Positions 1-13,430 of a DNA stretch of 64,000 nt are shown in pieces; position 1 is the first letter of the stretch; every line of letters begins with the position of its first letter. The notes beneath the pieces are model-generated. The model made no database searches, had not been told where the DNA came from, and saw only the letters and a program-made list of their open reading frames with translations. This stretch comes from Cristatella mucedo. Its lineage: Eukaryota > Bryozoa > Phylactolaemata > Cristatellidae. Both the position numbers and the translations under genes were made by a program. The stretch covers positions 7,425,001-7,489,000 of the forward strand of contig WPIO01000004.1 of NCBI GenBank assembly GCA_009760855.2, in the 5' to 3' direction.

Positions 1-260
1 ATCTTAATGTTTAATAACGAAATAATAATGTTTAATAGCGAAGCACGCAGTGAGATAATGAGGCCGCGGCGTTCCGCGGTATATCGGTAAGCGTGCAGTC
101 AGAGCACCTACATAAGATGGAGGCAAATCATTCTCTTAGTCTTGGTAAGGCACTTACACGTCCAGCACCTTCAAGAATTGCATAGTTCGCTGAGGAACCT
201 GGCGCCACGACCAGCCGGTGCGTTGGACGACATGCAAACGGCTGCTTGCGCAGGGCTATT

Positions 261-461
261 TCAGCGCCAGCTCGGGCTATTGCCATGCCATAACAGCCAA
301 CGCCGGTCATACTTAAGACTGCAGACTGAAGATAAGTCCTTGGCCGCAGCGTCCAACCGGTCGATGTCACTGACGGTTGAGACATCACACAATTTTAGAA
401 GTCCTTCCTCACTGAGCGAAGCCATGTGTGCCGCGAAAACGACAGCAGCGAGCTGTGTCAA
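261..461 (-). CDS. short ORF with weak F-box-like pattern
   Basis: The - strand frame contains MASLSEEGLLKLCDVSTVSD, IDRLDAAAKDLSSVCSLKYD and RRWLLW. The spacing of hydrophobics and the final LW resemble an F-box, but the initial LP is absent. A GTATGA donor-like site lies inside. Partial or decayed at best. Confidence 0.2.
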   Translation of the reverse strand: MTQLAAVVFAAHMASLSEEGLLKLCDVSTVSDIDRLDAAAKDLSSVCSLKYDRRWLLWHGNSPSWR

Positions 462-820
462 GGACAGCCACCGATGAAATCCGCCGAGTGGCTTAAATGT
501 TTGATTGGCAGCTCATTGCAAAAAATTTGATTCATATAAATATCATAAGAAATGTATATCTTTCTGCTATATTTGGCTTAGATTAAAACCGAAACGAAGT
601 TTTCTTTAGCAGCATAGATATACCGGCGTCGGTGAATCCGCTGCGGAGTCATCCGTAAGCTCGCTTTTCTGCAGTCATCGTTGGTGTGCGCATACCGACG
701 GGAGCAGAAAACCAGTTGCGATGCCTAATACAGTACCTGCAACGACAGATCTACTTTCTAGCGGAAACCTGTTCGTGGAGACGCAAATTTATTTTTGGAA
801 AATCACTGTGGCTACCGCGC

Positions 821-909
821 TGGTTTGGCACAGTGGTTAAGGTGCTCTCCCGACTAAGGTCAAGGTGAATATATTTGACACGCGAAGTCGTGGGCTCGAG
901 CCTCGTGGC
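821..909 (+). mobile_element. tRNA-like SINE head next to a LINE family A end
   Basis: A box TTTGGCACAGTGGTTAAGGT and B-box-like GTGGGCTCGAGCCTC, directly followed by the AATGT repeat of a reversed LINE. Confidence 0.6.
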
Positions 910-1195
910 AATGTAATGTAATGTAATGTAATGTATCTCCGTCAGTAACTCCACAAAGTCATAAAGACCATGTGGGTGTTACGCAGGAGAGTTTTGTATA
1001 GCGCACTCACAGCCTAAGCGGCTTTCGGTACGCATTCGGTAGGCAACAGATTTCGTCTCACGCAACAAAGAGAAAGTGGGAAGCATAGCAGAGTTAGGAG
1101 AGCAGTTGAGGTAGTGAGTAGCATAGAAGTAGCAATTCAGGACCGCTGAAAAAGATGTGCCAATAGTCGGCAGTTGGAGATTAGCTGTCGTTGCG
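905..1195 (-). mobile_element. LINE family A, 3' end
   Basis: Begins with an AATGT repeat (910-935), then the family A 3' UTR in reverse: GTAACTCCACAAAGTCATAA, GTGGGTGTTACGCAGGAGAG and GCGGCTTTCGGTACGCATTC. Short 5'-truncated copy. Confidence 0.8.
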
Positions 1196-2158
1196 TATAT
1201 GAAGCGCCTGAGTTGAGAATAAGTTCCTTAGGGCGCCATACAAATTAATAATGTATTTGCGTCGTGAAAGAATTATTAATATATTTGAAGGTTTTTTCCG
1301 GCGATCGTAAGTCTTTACATACCTTAAATGTGCGAACGGCGTAAACTAAAATAAACACTCCATATTGCATAGCGCCCTAAGACGTTGTGTGCAGCCACTA
1401 TGAACGTTCATAGCAGCTTGGAATTTCAGAAGGGAAAATTAGTAAAAATGCCAACTTGTGCAATCCCACAATTTTTCGAATAGAAGTTTGTGGCTGTGCT
1501 TACATATTCCTCAGTAGGCCACTCATTCTGCTACTGTTTCAACGCAAAATTTTTACCTTTGAAAATGCAATTGATTACCTTAGAGCTTTCCCGAGCAATT
1601 TCTACACTTCTTCCTAGCTATCCAAGGCTGGGCTAGTAGCATTAATCATAACATAGGTAGTCTGGTAACTCTGGGACAGGACTCTTTTGTGTCTCTCAGA
1701 GCCACCTGACGGTTGCGTTCTCATGAAATCCACTGCAATCGAAACTAGCGACAGCAGCGCCCCTGGCGGTGAAATTTAATGTTAGCTCGGGTCGCTGCCG
1801 TCGATTGCAGTAGATTACACGAGAAAGGGCTTTGGCAAATTCGCGAAATTGTGTGGGTGACACTTGAACACGAGTTTAATTTAATACGCAATCCAAAATG
1901 GAGCTTCCTCTGGATTTGCAGTGGGTTCAAGTGGATGGCGTTGGATAGCTGAAGTGGCCAGCTTTTGCATAAGAACGCAAAAGCGCAATGGCATGAATAT
2001 GGCTCATATATTATAATGATCGTGTGCCAGTGTTCTGGATGAGTTTTCTCTTCTGACTAAACCAGCTGCATGACCTTTCGAGATGGTCAATGACTTACTG
2101 AAGACATTAAACTTGCTTCGATTGTTGAGCTCAGAGCTGGAGAAAGATTAAGACTGGC

Positions 2159-2159
<1 letters not shown>
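1196..2159. other. intergenic, nothing recognised
   Basis: AT-rich with no coding pattern, and no repeat shared with the rest of the window that I could see. Confidence 0.6.
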
Positions 2160-2233
<74 letters not shown>

Positions 2234-2262
2234 GGAGAGAGAGAGTGAGCGAGAGAGAGGGG
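2160..2262. repeat. (GA)n microsatellite
   Basis: Pure GA for about 60 bp, then impure to 2262. Confidence 0.97.
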
Positions 2263-2689
2263 TCAAGACCTCAGGTTTAATTGTGTGTGGATTTGTCATC
2301 TTCCGTTCCTTACTTAAACTCATATCCACTTTTAAGCCGGCCTCTCTTAACCTCAGCTCGATCTCCCAGTCTGATATCTTATAGTCTGATATCTTATAGT
2401 CCTCTAGACTCCATACCTACTTCTCTCCTCCTCAGATGCATGACTGTTTCCGAAAAGAATAAATAGCAATATCCATTTGTCCTTTACCTGCTGTCTTAAG
2501 TCCAATAACTAAGAATTCAAAACTAGATCGGGATACTTCTAATTCACAAAATTGGCTCGTCCAGCATGTCATCTGTTCCCTCCGTATGCAATTAGAGTGT
2601 TCTATTCCAGAGTGACCTTTTACTGGATGACCAAATCAGCTCCGAAGTAGTCAAGTCTGCGTACTCCTTCAGCGAAGAAGATTTAGATG

Positions 2690-3065
2690 CGGCGAAAATT
2701 CGGACCTTTTGATGTATAGGAGCTGAAGGCACCATCACCGAAAGATTTCAATTTAGTTCGAGGGACGGCGAAATTACTAGATGCAGCGGAGCGTGTGGAG
2801 CGAAAGCACATTGTAGGAGCAAAGCCGTTTATATAGGTAGTCTGGCGAAAACGAGTTAAGCGACCTTATGCAAGAGAGTGACTCTTGAAGTTGATTCAAT
2901 GCTTAATATGGGACAGTGAAGCTCAGGCAGAAGATGTGGCAACAATGATGTGAAAGAGTTTTCTCTTTGAATTTCTTTCAAATCGCGCTCTGCGAATTGC
3001 AGTCGTGGCGATCGCCACGATTTGCAGGCAGCGATGCACACATTCATGCAGACAGCAGCAAGACA
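2690..3065 (-). mobile_element. divergent LINE related to family B
   Basis: On the - strand the arrangement matches the RT-downstream region of the 3130-3915 element, with many substitutions. No tail is seen. Confidence 0.45.
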
Positions 3066-3129
3066 CGCTAGCAACAAGAGAGCGCTCCTACCTTAGGATA
3101 ACAAGTCCGCATCGTTACCTACTTTGCCT

Positions 3130-3915
3130 ACTTTCAGATACATAACATTGCTAAAATCCGGGCTTTTTTAGATAAGCATACTACGTCTAAGTTGGTCCAT
3201 GCATTTGTGACATCCCGACTTGACTTCTGTAACTCGCTGCTTGCTGGCCTACCGGCATGTGCAATCAGGCGATTACAGCTTGTGCAAATCTCTGCAGCTA
3301 GGCTTGTCTGTCGTGAGCGTCGCAGTTGCCACATCACACCGCTTCTCGCCGACCTGCACGAGCTACCAGTCAAGCAACGGATCGACTTCAAAGTTTTGAC
3401 GCTCACTTTTAGGTCACTTCATTCTTTAGCTCCAGCCTATCTCTCATATCCACTCCCCCACCAGGCCAACCATCGTACTACCCGCTTTTCGGAATCCAAC
3501 AGTTTACCACTACCTCGTACAAACCTCAAATCCTTTGGAGACCGTGCATTTAGTTCGTATGCTCCCAAAGCCTGGAACTCACTCCCGAATTGCGTCAGAA
3601 CATTCCCCGACTTAACCACATTTAAAAAGAATTTAAGAACACACCTATTTAGGACAGCATTTAGTGGGTTCCTGTGATTCGTCCTTCATGTGCTTATGCC
3701 CGCTGACACTGTGCATGTTGCCAATAACCACATTTGCATGCTTACCTGTGCATGTCACCCCTAACCACGTTGTTTATGTTGTTTATCAAGCATGATATTA
3801 CTCACGATCATTTCGCATTTCCCTTTGCAGTAAATGTAAAGGGCCTAAGAAGAGATTGAGTTCTCTGAGGGTACTTTATCAAGTGCATTATTATTATTAT
3901 ATTGTTATTAAATAA
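3130..3915 (+). mobile_element. LINE family B, 3' end with reverse-transcriptase C-terminal ORF
   Basis: An open frame 3192-3677 (161 codons) reads SRLDFCNSLLAGLPACAIRR, then VKQRIDFKVLTLTFRSLHSL and PKAWNSLPNCVR, typical of the region after the RT domain in CR1/L2-type LINEs. The 3' UTR contains AAATGTAAAGGGCCTAAGA, GTTCTCTGAGGG and ends in an ATT repeat. The best-preserved family B copy here; 5' truncated. Confidence 0.85.
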
Positions 3916-4307
3916 AGGAAGTCTATCCGACAGCGACGGAGGGTTACATGCTTCCAGGATCAGTGTCCACGTAGTGCACCAACTCTCGTACTGCCCAATG
4001 CATTGAGCTCAAATCAGCTCCTCAACTTCGGGAGCATGCACTGACCACCTTTTGACTTGAAGCTCCGGCTTTCGCGCTGCCTTACCATCGACCGTCATTG
4101 CGCAGCATACAGACGACAAGCATCAGGCGTACAGTGCCACACAACTCACGGTCAATGCTCCAAGGTCAGCTTGACTGCCAGGCAAAGACCTTAAGTTCTA
4201 ACTCGATTGCTTGATTAAAAGTCAACAGCTCAGCTAATGATTCTGTAAGAGAAATTCGTTTTTCCTCTCCTTCTCTCTTTCCCTCCCAGTATTTCCCTCT
4301 CCCATCT

Positions 4308-4495
<188 letters not shown>

Positions 4496-4868
4496 TTACA
4501 GTCGTCAATCGCTACTTCGTGCTTTGACTTTCACGGCTTCATTCTATCACGGTTTTTTAAATACGTGTATATATCTATTAAAAAGTACATCGCAATGGTG
4601 AAAATGATACGGCAAGCGCTCGTTTGTTTTACACTCTTGTATTACAATTAAAACTAAGTTATCGACCATCCCGTAGCCGGTTCTAAGTCGCTACAATTCA
4701 GGAACCGCGGATGATGAAAGTCTCGACAGTCATAATCTAACCGATCTACCGTGCGACCGTTTCGCGGTCATCGACGCCGAAGCCTATAGCCCTAAGTGGA
4801 CTCGCCGCCAGCCGCTGCATCCCAGACACCTAGCCTAATACCGCTTTGTCTGTCCTTGTTCCGCACAT

Positions 4869-5180
4869 CATATCGTAGGTTATCGTATTTCAGGGGTATC
4901 GTATCTCAGGGGCATCGTATCGTATGTGTATCGCATCTCAGGGGTATCGTATCTCGGGGTATCGTATCTCAGGGTTATCGTATCTCAGGGGTATCGTATT
5001 GTATGTTTATCGTATCTCAGGGGCATCGTATCTCGGGGGTATCGTATCTCAGGGGTATCGTATCTCAGGGGTATCGTATCTCAGGGTTATCGTATCTCAG
5101 GGGCATCGTATCGTAGGTTATCGTATCTCAGGGGTATCGTATCTCAGGGGTATCGTATCTCAGGGGTATCGTATCTCAGG
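4869..5180 (+). repeat. 17-bp minisatellite, unit GTATCGTATCTCAGGGG
   Basis: About 18 tandem units, some with one base missing (16 bp) or variant words (CGTAGGTTATCGTAT). All three forward frames are open across it because 17 is not a multiple of 3 and no frame of the unit has a stop. Confidence 0.95.
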
Positions 5181-6790
5181 CCTTCCGTGCTTCTTCTTCT
5201 CTCTCTTTTCCGACGTCGGGTATATAAGAACATACAACTTTAACTGGCCGGGTCCGATATGCCAGCGAGACACGCCGCGTTCAGAGCGTTCTCGTGCCGT
5301 TGCGACTACGGAGCTTAATTGCAGCTTCGTGCAAAGCTAGAGGGGAGAGTTAGCGTCTCGCCACCGAAGGGCCAATACTTAAGTGATGGCTGTCGCTTGC
5401 TGCCGTTTAATTTAGTACGCTCACGGTAGAGCACGGGTCGCGAGTTCTAATTAAAAAAATTAAGTTTATCTTTCCTGATATCTACTCTGTTTCGGACTCG
5501 GCATCGGTACAAACAGCACTACCGCAACTACAACTTCTTTTTATGCGCCCGTCAAGCAAGCTCCAACTGAAGGGGAAATTCATAATAGCTTAATTTGAAT
5601 GTCTAAACCATGCGACTACCGTCGACCTTCGAGCGCTGGGTGCTTCTTTGAGAGTTCTTTTATGGCTGCGGCAAGATGCAGAAGACGAAAGATGCCGTGC
5701 GCCACGTGAAGGCGGGTCTCCACGATCCTCTTTCCGTCAGCGTCCGAGACCGAGGTCGACAGCTTCCGGAATCGTCCGTTCCCGCTTGATTGACGGATGG
5801 AATGCAACGCGATTCAACTTCTTGGTGAACATAGACGGAAGCCAAGGTCAAATAACCGGTGTCTTCTCTCCTCCTTGCATTGGAAGAAATCGCGAAATAC
5901 AACGAGCACATTCATTTTCACATAAAATGGGACGGGTAGTGAGACGTATAGGCGAGAGCTCTTGTTTACAGGACGAGTGCAGCTCGTACTACCGGAGTAA
6001 ATTCCTTTGGAAGAAGATGACCAAAGATATCGCAGACAAGTTAAGCGTGGCGGGTGACGCCTCTGCGGGTGGAGCTAATCGGACGACGGACGGGCGGACA
6101 GCGGACAACAGTCAGATATGAGGTCATGTAGGTCGGCCAGCTTCCTCAAACAAGCGACAAACAAATTAAGCTCCCGCCTCCGATAACAAGCGCTTAGCAA
6201 ACCGCTAGAATCGCAGTCTGCGCACACTCTTTAGTTGGAGTAACGTAGTGAAATCTTCGACGAGTCTGTGCAGTTTGTGCGTGCTTTTTGACGACTAGAT
6301 GACGTCTAAAAGTTTTACTTAGACGACCGCCTCCTTAGCGAGTCAACGCGTTCAATCCTATGCCGATGCAGATGCTCCTAGCAACAGCAGTGGCTCACTA
6401 CAGACCTCGGTACAGACCTCCTTGGTTGTCTCTAGGCTAGACAACTGTGACAAGTCAGTCCAGAGGCAGTCCTCAAGACATGCAATTGAGCGCTAAATTT
6501 GGCGGCCACTAGAGTGGTCATCGAATCCAAGAACATTGTCTCGCTTCTATTTGTTTAAGGAGCTGCTTGTGTTTCCCATGCGATCAGCTGCTGTAAAAGT
6601 CAGTTAACTCGACAGCTTTATGTTGTTCCGTTCACGCACGCAGAGAGCCAGCCGATGACCAACACCTACAGTTTATCGTACGTGGCACTGAGCAGAGGGA
6701 TGTACGACTCCCTGTGGGCCCCCTTCTTCCGCTCGACCCGCCTCTCCTCTGCCAGGGCTGCGCACTCGCCGACCCCGATTATTCATCCAA
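5181..6790. other. intergenic between two tandem repeats
   Basis: Contains a 157-codon + ORF (5648-6121) of unknown nature with no recognised motif. Otherwise nothing supported. Confidence 0.5.
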
Positions 6791-7000
6791 GGCGGACCGC
6801 AGCTGTGCACCGACCGACCCTGGTGGTGAATCCACTATCCGCTCACTAGCGGGTTACCGGCCTGTGCCCACGCCACATCACAGGCGGACCACAGCTGTGC
6901 ACCGACCGACCCTGGTGGTGAATCCACTATCTGTTCACTAGCGGTTTACCGGCCTGTGCCCACGCCACATCACAGGCGGACCGCAGCGGTGCACCGGCTC
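6791..7000 (+). repeat. 92-bp tandem repeat
   Basis: GGCGGACCGCAGC recurs at 6791, 6883 and 6975; the unit includes ACCGACCCTGGTGGTGAATC. About 2.3 copies. Confidence 0.9.
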
Positions 7001-7484
7001 TTCTCGGTGATGTTCCCAACAGCCGTTCACCAGCGCTTTAGCAGAGGAGCAGTACCGGCCTGCATGCAACCAAACTATACTTTATTTGTTAGCGGCAGAA
7101 GAGCCTTAGCTTTTCGAGAGAACGGACTGAGAATAAACGGACAGATATCTGACAACATCGATGCCCCTGTTCCGTAGGTGGAACTTCCAAACAGACAGCG
7201 GACAGTGTAGATGGTCGTCTTGAGCGCATTTAAGGCCGGGAGACGAGGAAGACGACTCGGAAACTATGCGTCCTACAGGTGCGCAGCTTACTTCTGCGCG
7301 ACACCTCAGTCCCCTTTGAAAGGGCAGTGGCCCTACGCTAGCGGTCAGCTCGCTTCCGGGGAGGGTCTATAGAGCTTAGAGAGCAACTTTACAAGCTTCT
7401 CGGCTGCTTCCCGCCTTCATTGCGCAGCTTAAAGTTTTTTCTCCAGAAGGAGCAGTCGCCTTTATTTTAGACGGGGCTGACTGG

Positions 7485-8340
7485 GTCATGTGAAGTAATA
7501 TATCTCCATCAGAAGCTCTGCAAAGACACAAGAACTAATTGGTTGCCACGCTGGCGAGCTCTTTTTTTTACAACGAACTCCTTACGCCTAAGCTGCTTTC
7601 GATACGTTTACGGTTGCCGAATGATTTTACATCGTGCAACGAAGAGAAAGTGAGAAGAATAGCAGAGTCTTGAGGGTATTCGAGGAAGCAAATAGCATAA
7701 AAGTAACAGCTCTGGACAGCCGGAAAGGATGTGTCGCAGCCGGCAGCCAAGAGAGCAGATGTCATTACGTAAGAGTTCTGGAAGTGAGATCCGCAGTCTA
7801 GGACCGACAGTGCAAAAGCTTCTATCGTCAACTACCTCTGAGCGAAAAGGTGGAACGGCTAATTTATTGTCCAAAGAAGACACGAGGAGTTCGAAACTGG
7901 TACCGCAATTCAGCTAGATAACGTGCCGAGCCACGATGAGCCTTGTGGGTCAATGTAAGAATTTTGCTCTGAATCAACTGTCGGTCAACTGGGATCGGCC
8001 ATCGCCGCTCCACCAGCAAACAGGAAACACGTGGCTGATTGAACGCCTGCGATTTTTTGAGCTTGTCTTGCAAGCATTTTCAGCACCAAGCATTGCCGCG
8101 GCCTACGGTGGCTTTTTCGGCAGCCCCACCAAAACTGAATTCAATTAATCCAGCCCAGACAGAACTAGGGAGCCAGTTAAATTGTTAGCAAGCCACCGTA
8201 GTAGACATTTCATAATCTCAGATAAGGATCGAACGTAACGGTTAACTGTAGAAGCCGTTCGTAATGCAGCTTTCTAACATCAAGCTATTTCCAAAGAGGA
8301 CCCAGTCAATTTCGACCTCACGATGACGGTCGAATTGCAG
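7485..8340 (-). mobile_element. LINE family A, 5'-truncated
   Basis: Reverse-strand fragments of the RT-downstream ORF (ILTLTHKAHRGSARYLAELR) are followed by the family A 3' UTR. Many frameshifts. Confidence 0.75.
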
Positions 8341-8544
8341 GATTACAAATTTGAATAGCCAAGTTTTATAGTCCAGCCGTGCGCTTGTGGTGTCCTAAAA
8401 GTAGAGGTTTGCTTATATCGTCGTTAATTTTAAGGAAATTGGCCGGCATCTACGATTGATTGTCTACAAGGTAAGCACGTAACTAGTCAGCTGCTGCAGC
8501 GGATTCCAATGGTTTAAATCGTAAATACACCTTATGTCGTCAGC

Positions 8545-8690
8545 ATAATAATAATCATAATAATAATAATACATTCGGTATGGCCATTCGGAGAACTCAA
8601 CCTCTTTGTAGGCATTTTTAATTTGCTGCAAAGGAAGCACGTATAGTCAGCCTTACTATGGGCCCCAATCACTTTTCCCAGGGTGCCTCA
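8545..8690 (-). mobile_element. LINE family B 3' end
   Basis: AATAATAATCATAATAATAA tail followed by GAGAACTCAACCTCTTTGTA and GCTGCAAAGGAAGCACG. Confidence 0.65.
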
Positions 8691-8899
8691 ACTGTATAGC
8701 GGCATGCTAAATTGGCTAGATATTCACCGGCATTCGTATTTGCGGTTCCTGAGTCGCAAGGGAACTGACTATGTGGTAATCTATTGACAAGCCAGCATAC
8801 AGGTCAAGGACGAGTTATAAGCTCCAGAGCTGAGCTCCAGAAGTGGAGGCGCGGCATTTAAGCCGATTTGATCCGTACGAGAGTTTTTGCAAGTCACGG

Positions 8900-10095
8900 C
8901 CGCTTGTACTGTAATGTATCTCCGTGTGTGGCTCCATAAAGTCATACAGGCCACGTGGGTGTTACGAAGGAGAGTTTTGTGTGACACACTCACAGCCTAA
9001 GCGGCTTTCGGTACGCATTCGGTAGCCAACAGGCTTCGTCTCACGCAACAAAGAGAAAGTGGGAAGCATAGCAGAGTCAGGAGAGCAGTTGAGGTAGTGA
9101 GTAGCATGGAAGTAGCAGCTGTTGTGTTACTGTGTCTCCGGCTGCAGCAGCCCTGGTGGAGTCTCGCGGAGACACGAAGACACGAGCGGGCGAACGTGAG
9201 CGGTAAACGAAACTCCAATCTTTATTCCCCCAGCGGGTACATTTATGAGCTGGGGGCTGACTCTGATAATTACAGATAAGGGAGGGCATCCGTGGTGAGC
9301 CACCGTGGTGGGCCACATGCCCACACCAAAGGCCACACCGAGCCAACCGCCTAAGCACCCGCCCACATCAAAGGCCGCACCGAGCCAACCGCCCAACCAC
9401 TCGCCGAGAGCGGGGCACCACACACCAGTGGCCGAGAAGCAGCAGGCACACACAACACATCTCAGGACCGCTGAAAACGATGAGCCATAGTCGGCAGTAG
9501 GAGAGTAGTTGTCGTTGCGTAAGAATTGTGGAAGCGAGTTTCGCGGTCTAGGACCTGCAGAGCTAAAGCTTCTGTTGCCAACGGTCTCTAAGCAGAGGAA
9601 AGGAACAGCTAATTTATTGTCCACACCGGACCTGAGGGCGCGAACAGGCTGAGACTGGTGCAGCAGTTCAGCTAGGTATGAAGGAGCGAAGCCGAGGCGG
9701 GCCTTGTGGGTCAGCGTAAGAACTTTGCTCTGGATCCGTTGCTCAACCGGCATCCATCCTAGCTCTTTTAGCAAAAGAGACACGTGCTCAAACCGCTGGG
9801 ACATGAAGACTAGCCTTGCAGCCATATTCATAGTCGGCTGCAGTGGCCTAATAGCTTTCTTTGGCAGCCCAGCCAATAAGGAATTGCAATAATCAAGCCG
9901 AGACAGAACTAAGGAGGTAGTTAAATGTTTTACAAGCAACTGTGGGAGACAGCTCCTAATCTTGGCTAGGGATCGGACGTGATGGTTAGCTGTAGAAGCA
10001 GTCTTCTGAATGAAGCTTTTAAAATTTAGGCAGCTGTCGAAAACGACACCTAAATTTCGAGATTGTGAACGCCAGTAACCCTCCGTCGCTGTCAA
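8900..10095 (-). mobile_element. LINE family A, long 3' portion with an insertion
   Basis: The - strand frame from 10095 down reads [40 protein letters not shown] and FSSAGPRPRNSLPQFLRND, a CR1/L2-type RT C-terminal region. It then runs into a 345-bp foreign insertion (9117-9463), and the usual 3' UTR resumes to about 8900. Confidence 0.85.
9117..9463 (-). mobile_element. unidentified ~345-bp insertion within LINE family A, possibly a solo LTR
   Basis: Comparison with copies at 1120-1150 and 53600-53640 shows the LINE interrupted between GTAGCA and CAGGACCGCTG. The insert ends in TGTTG.../...CAACA-like complementary bases and, on the - strand, has an AATAAAG about 90 bp before one end, which is LTR-like. 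It contains a direct duplication of about 40 bp (9319-9353 and 9361-9395). No clear target duplication is visible, so identity is uncertain. Confidence 0.45.
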
Positions 10096-10224
10096 AATGA
10101 CTTCTTCTCGACGTAATGGATATGGATTGTGTAGGCAAAGCTATGGACGCTCTTCGTCGCATTGGACCGCGTTCCGCTGCTGTCAGCAGACCAGGTTGCG
10201 TCGGCGCTGCAGCCACACGTCGCT

Positions 10225-10650
10225 AGCGGTAGCGATTCCTTCCAATCAGAGCTTCGCCAGGCTTCTTCCTCCACGCGCATTGGCTGCGACTAGAGCACCG
10301 AGCTACGACGAGCAGCCGCCTTTGCTCTGCCGCAAAGCTCTGTCCGAAAGTGAAAGCCGCTGCACCCATTTTTAAAAGAAACTGCTCATTTTAGTGGAGC
10401 TAAAGAGATGGCTCATTTAAGACAAGCCGCCGAGCGGCGCGCCTTTGCAGCGAGAATTAAGCTTAAGATTGGGAGTTACGCTTCGGATCTGCCTAAGGAC
10501 GCCGGCAGGGCGGCACGAGTTGGCGCGCCGCGTCGGACCATTTATCATCGTACCGCCCTGCAGATGATGTTTACCCACTTATTCGAGAGGACGAAAGAGT
10601 CATTCCGAGCTACTCACCCATTGTGCCATTTCGATGCCCTTTTATAGAGC
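10225..10650. promoter_or_regulatory. CCAAT and TATA-like elements
   Basis: CCAATCAGAGC near 10229, inverted ATTGGCTGC near 10279, TTTTTAAAAG near 10370, and on the - strand CTATAAAAGGGC near 10634-10645. GC-rich surroundings with a 79-codon + ORF at 10408. No gene product recognised. Confidence 0.25.
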
Positions 10651-11189
10651 GGGCAACCTAATTTCTTTTTAGATAGAGGACATAATCTCCACGCGTCCGC
10701 TCTCTCCAGGCACGCGGGGCACCCGCCAGGCGCGAGGCTGAAGCCTTTCTAAATGAGGGCGCAGATTTTTTGAGACTGGGCCCGAAAAATATTGCGGGCG
10801 GTGAGCTATCGCTCAGAGTTTCTGGCCCTTCAAAAACACGAGATGTGCCAATTTACACTTCCGGGGCCGAGGAGCTGTACTAAGGGCCGTGCGCCTTGCA
10901 TAGCGGGCTCAGGCCAGATATCTAGTTCAGGCTGCAGAAAGTAAAAAGTAAAGTAACTGCAAAAAGTCTAGATGTAAGCCCATGACGGATTACGGAAGGT
11001 TCATGGGTTCAGAGCCCTTCCGAATCTTAAAAGACAAGAAGAAAGCTTAGCTGGTGTCATCAGGGTACAGACTTGCCAAATAATACTTAAAAAATTACTT
11101 CTATGACACGGTAGCCATAGTTTTTAGCCTAGGTAAGACTGGGCGTTCTCACTCTCTCTCTTGGTTCATGGCCCGGGTTAGGTCTTTCC
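10651..11189. other. intergenic, nothing recognised
   Basis: Unique-looking sequence without an ORF or repeat I can name. Confidence 0.5.
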
Positions 11190-11365
11190 CTGGATCACAG
11201 CTCAAGGCTAAGGCGCACGCACTTCACGATGCAGGTCGTGGATTCAAGATCCGCTATCGGTGGGCAATCCTTCCTTGCCCACTGATAGCGACGGTGATGA
11301 TATTTAAGGCTATTCTGCCACTGTATAAATGAGGCCGTTAAATCAGCTAACCTTTACTTTACTTT
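11190..11365 (+). mobile_element. tRNA-derived SINE
   Basis: TCGTGGATTCAAGATCCGC (B-box region), CGGTGGGCAATCCTTCCTTG, and GGCCGTTAAATCAGCTAACC before a CTTTACTTTA tail. Confidence 0.75.
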
Positions 11366-12762
<1,397 letters not shown>

Positions 12763-12879
12763 TCCTCTTAGAGCTGCAGACTCGTCAGCCAGCGAACGTA
12801 CCGTACCCTCCATGTATACGAGTGGTATGCTAGTTTATACGTTAAATCTAGCACACGAGCTCGCCGTTCGGACTTTAGT

Positions 12880-13430
12880 TGAAATACATATATTACTGCG
12901 GCTCTTATTCGGGGTTTTGTCCACTACGCGCTTCGCGCTTTGCGCGCGCGAGAGCTAGTTGGCGTCGGCTTGCTGTACGCTACTGCCGCGTCCGCGACCC
13001 CCACCCATGAAGATTTGGTGAGCGACCTTTGCTTTCTGTGGTTTCACTGCGCGCAGTATTGACTTCAGCCGCTGTAATGATGCTAATTTTCACTTTCGCA
13101 GACCTGCAATATCACAAGCCTCGTCCGTGCAGGGCGCGAGCCGCGAGCGAAGGAAGATAAAGCCGCCACACGCGACCGCGGCCGGATGAGGGCGTGACTT
13201 ACCAGCTCCGCCCTTTCCGCTTTGTGCCGGAAATGGACGTCCTACCACCCATTGGCCTCCGGCGCAGCGCGCGGCTAGGTCCACGTGAGCCGTTGATCGA
13301 CACTGAAGCTATCGCCTCGTGCGTTTCCATTTCGCGTCTACTAGGCGCAGCCACCAGTCGGTTGGTCAGTCGTGATTAATCGGCCCCCCGGAAAGGTTGG
13401 TCTTCCTCTGCGCCGCAGTTGGCTGTTAGC
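12880..13430. promoter_or_regulatory. CpG-rich block, candidate bidirectional promoter
   Basis: GC- and CpG-rich against AT-richer flanks. On + a donor-like TTTGGTGAGC at 13016 follows; on - a strong donor GCTGGTAAGTC reads out at 13193-13203. No confirmed gene attaches on either side; PMS2 starts 2.4 kb downstream and could use it as a distant 5' exon. Confidence 0.3.

Noticed and set aside
4869-5180. CRISPR-like array
   Set aside because: Direct tandem repeats without unique spacers in a eukaryotic genome; it is a minisatellite.
5648-6121. 157-codon + ORF
   Set aside because: No recognised motif; composition changes along its length. Not supported as a gene.
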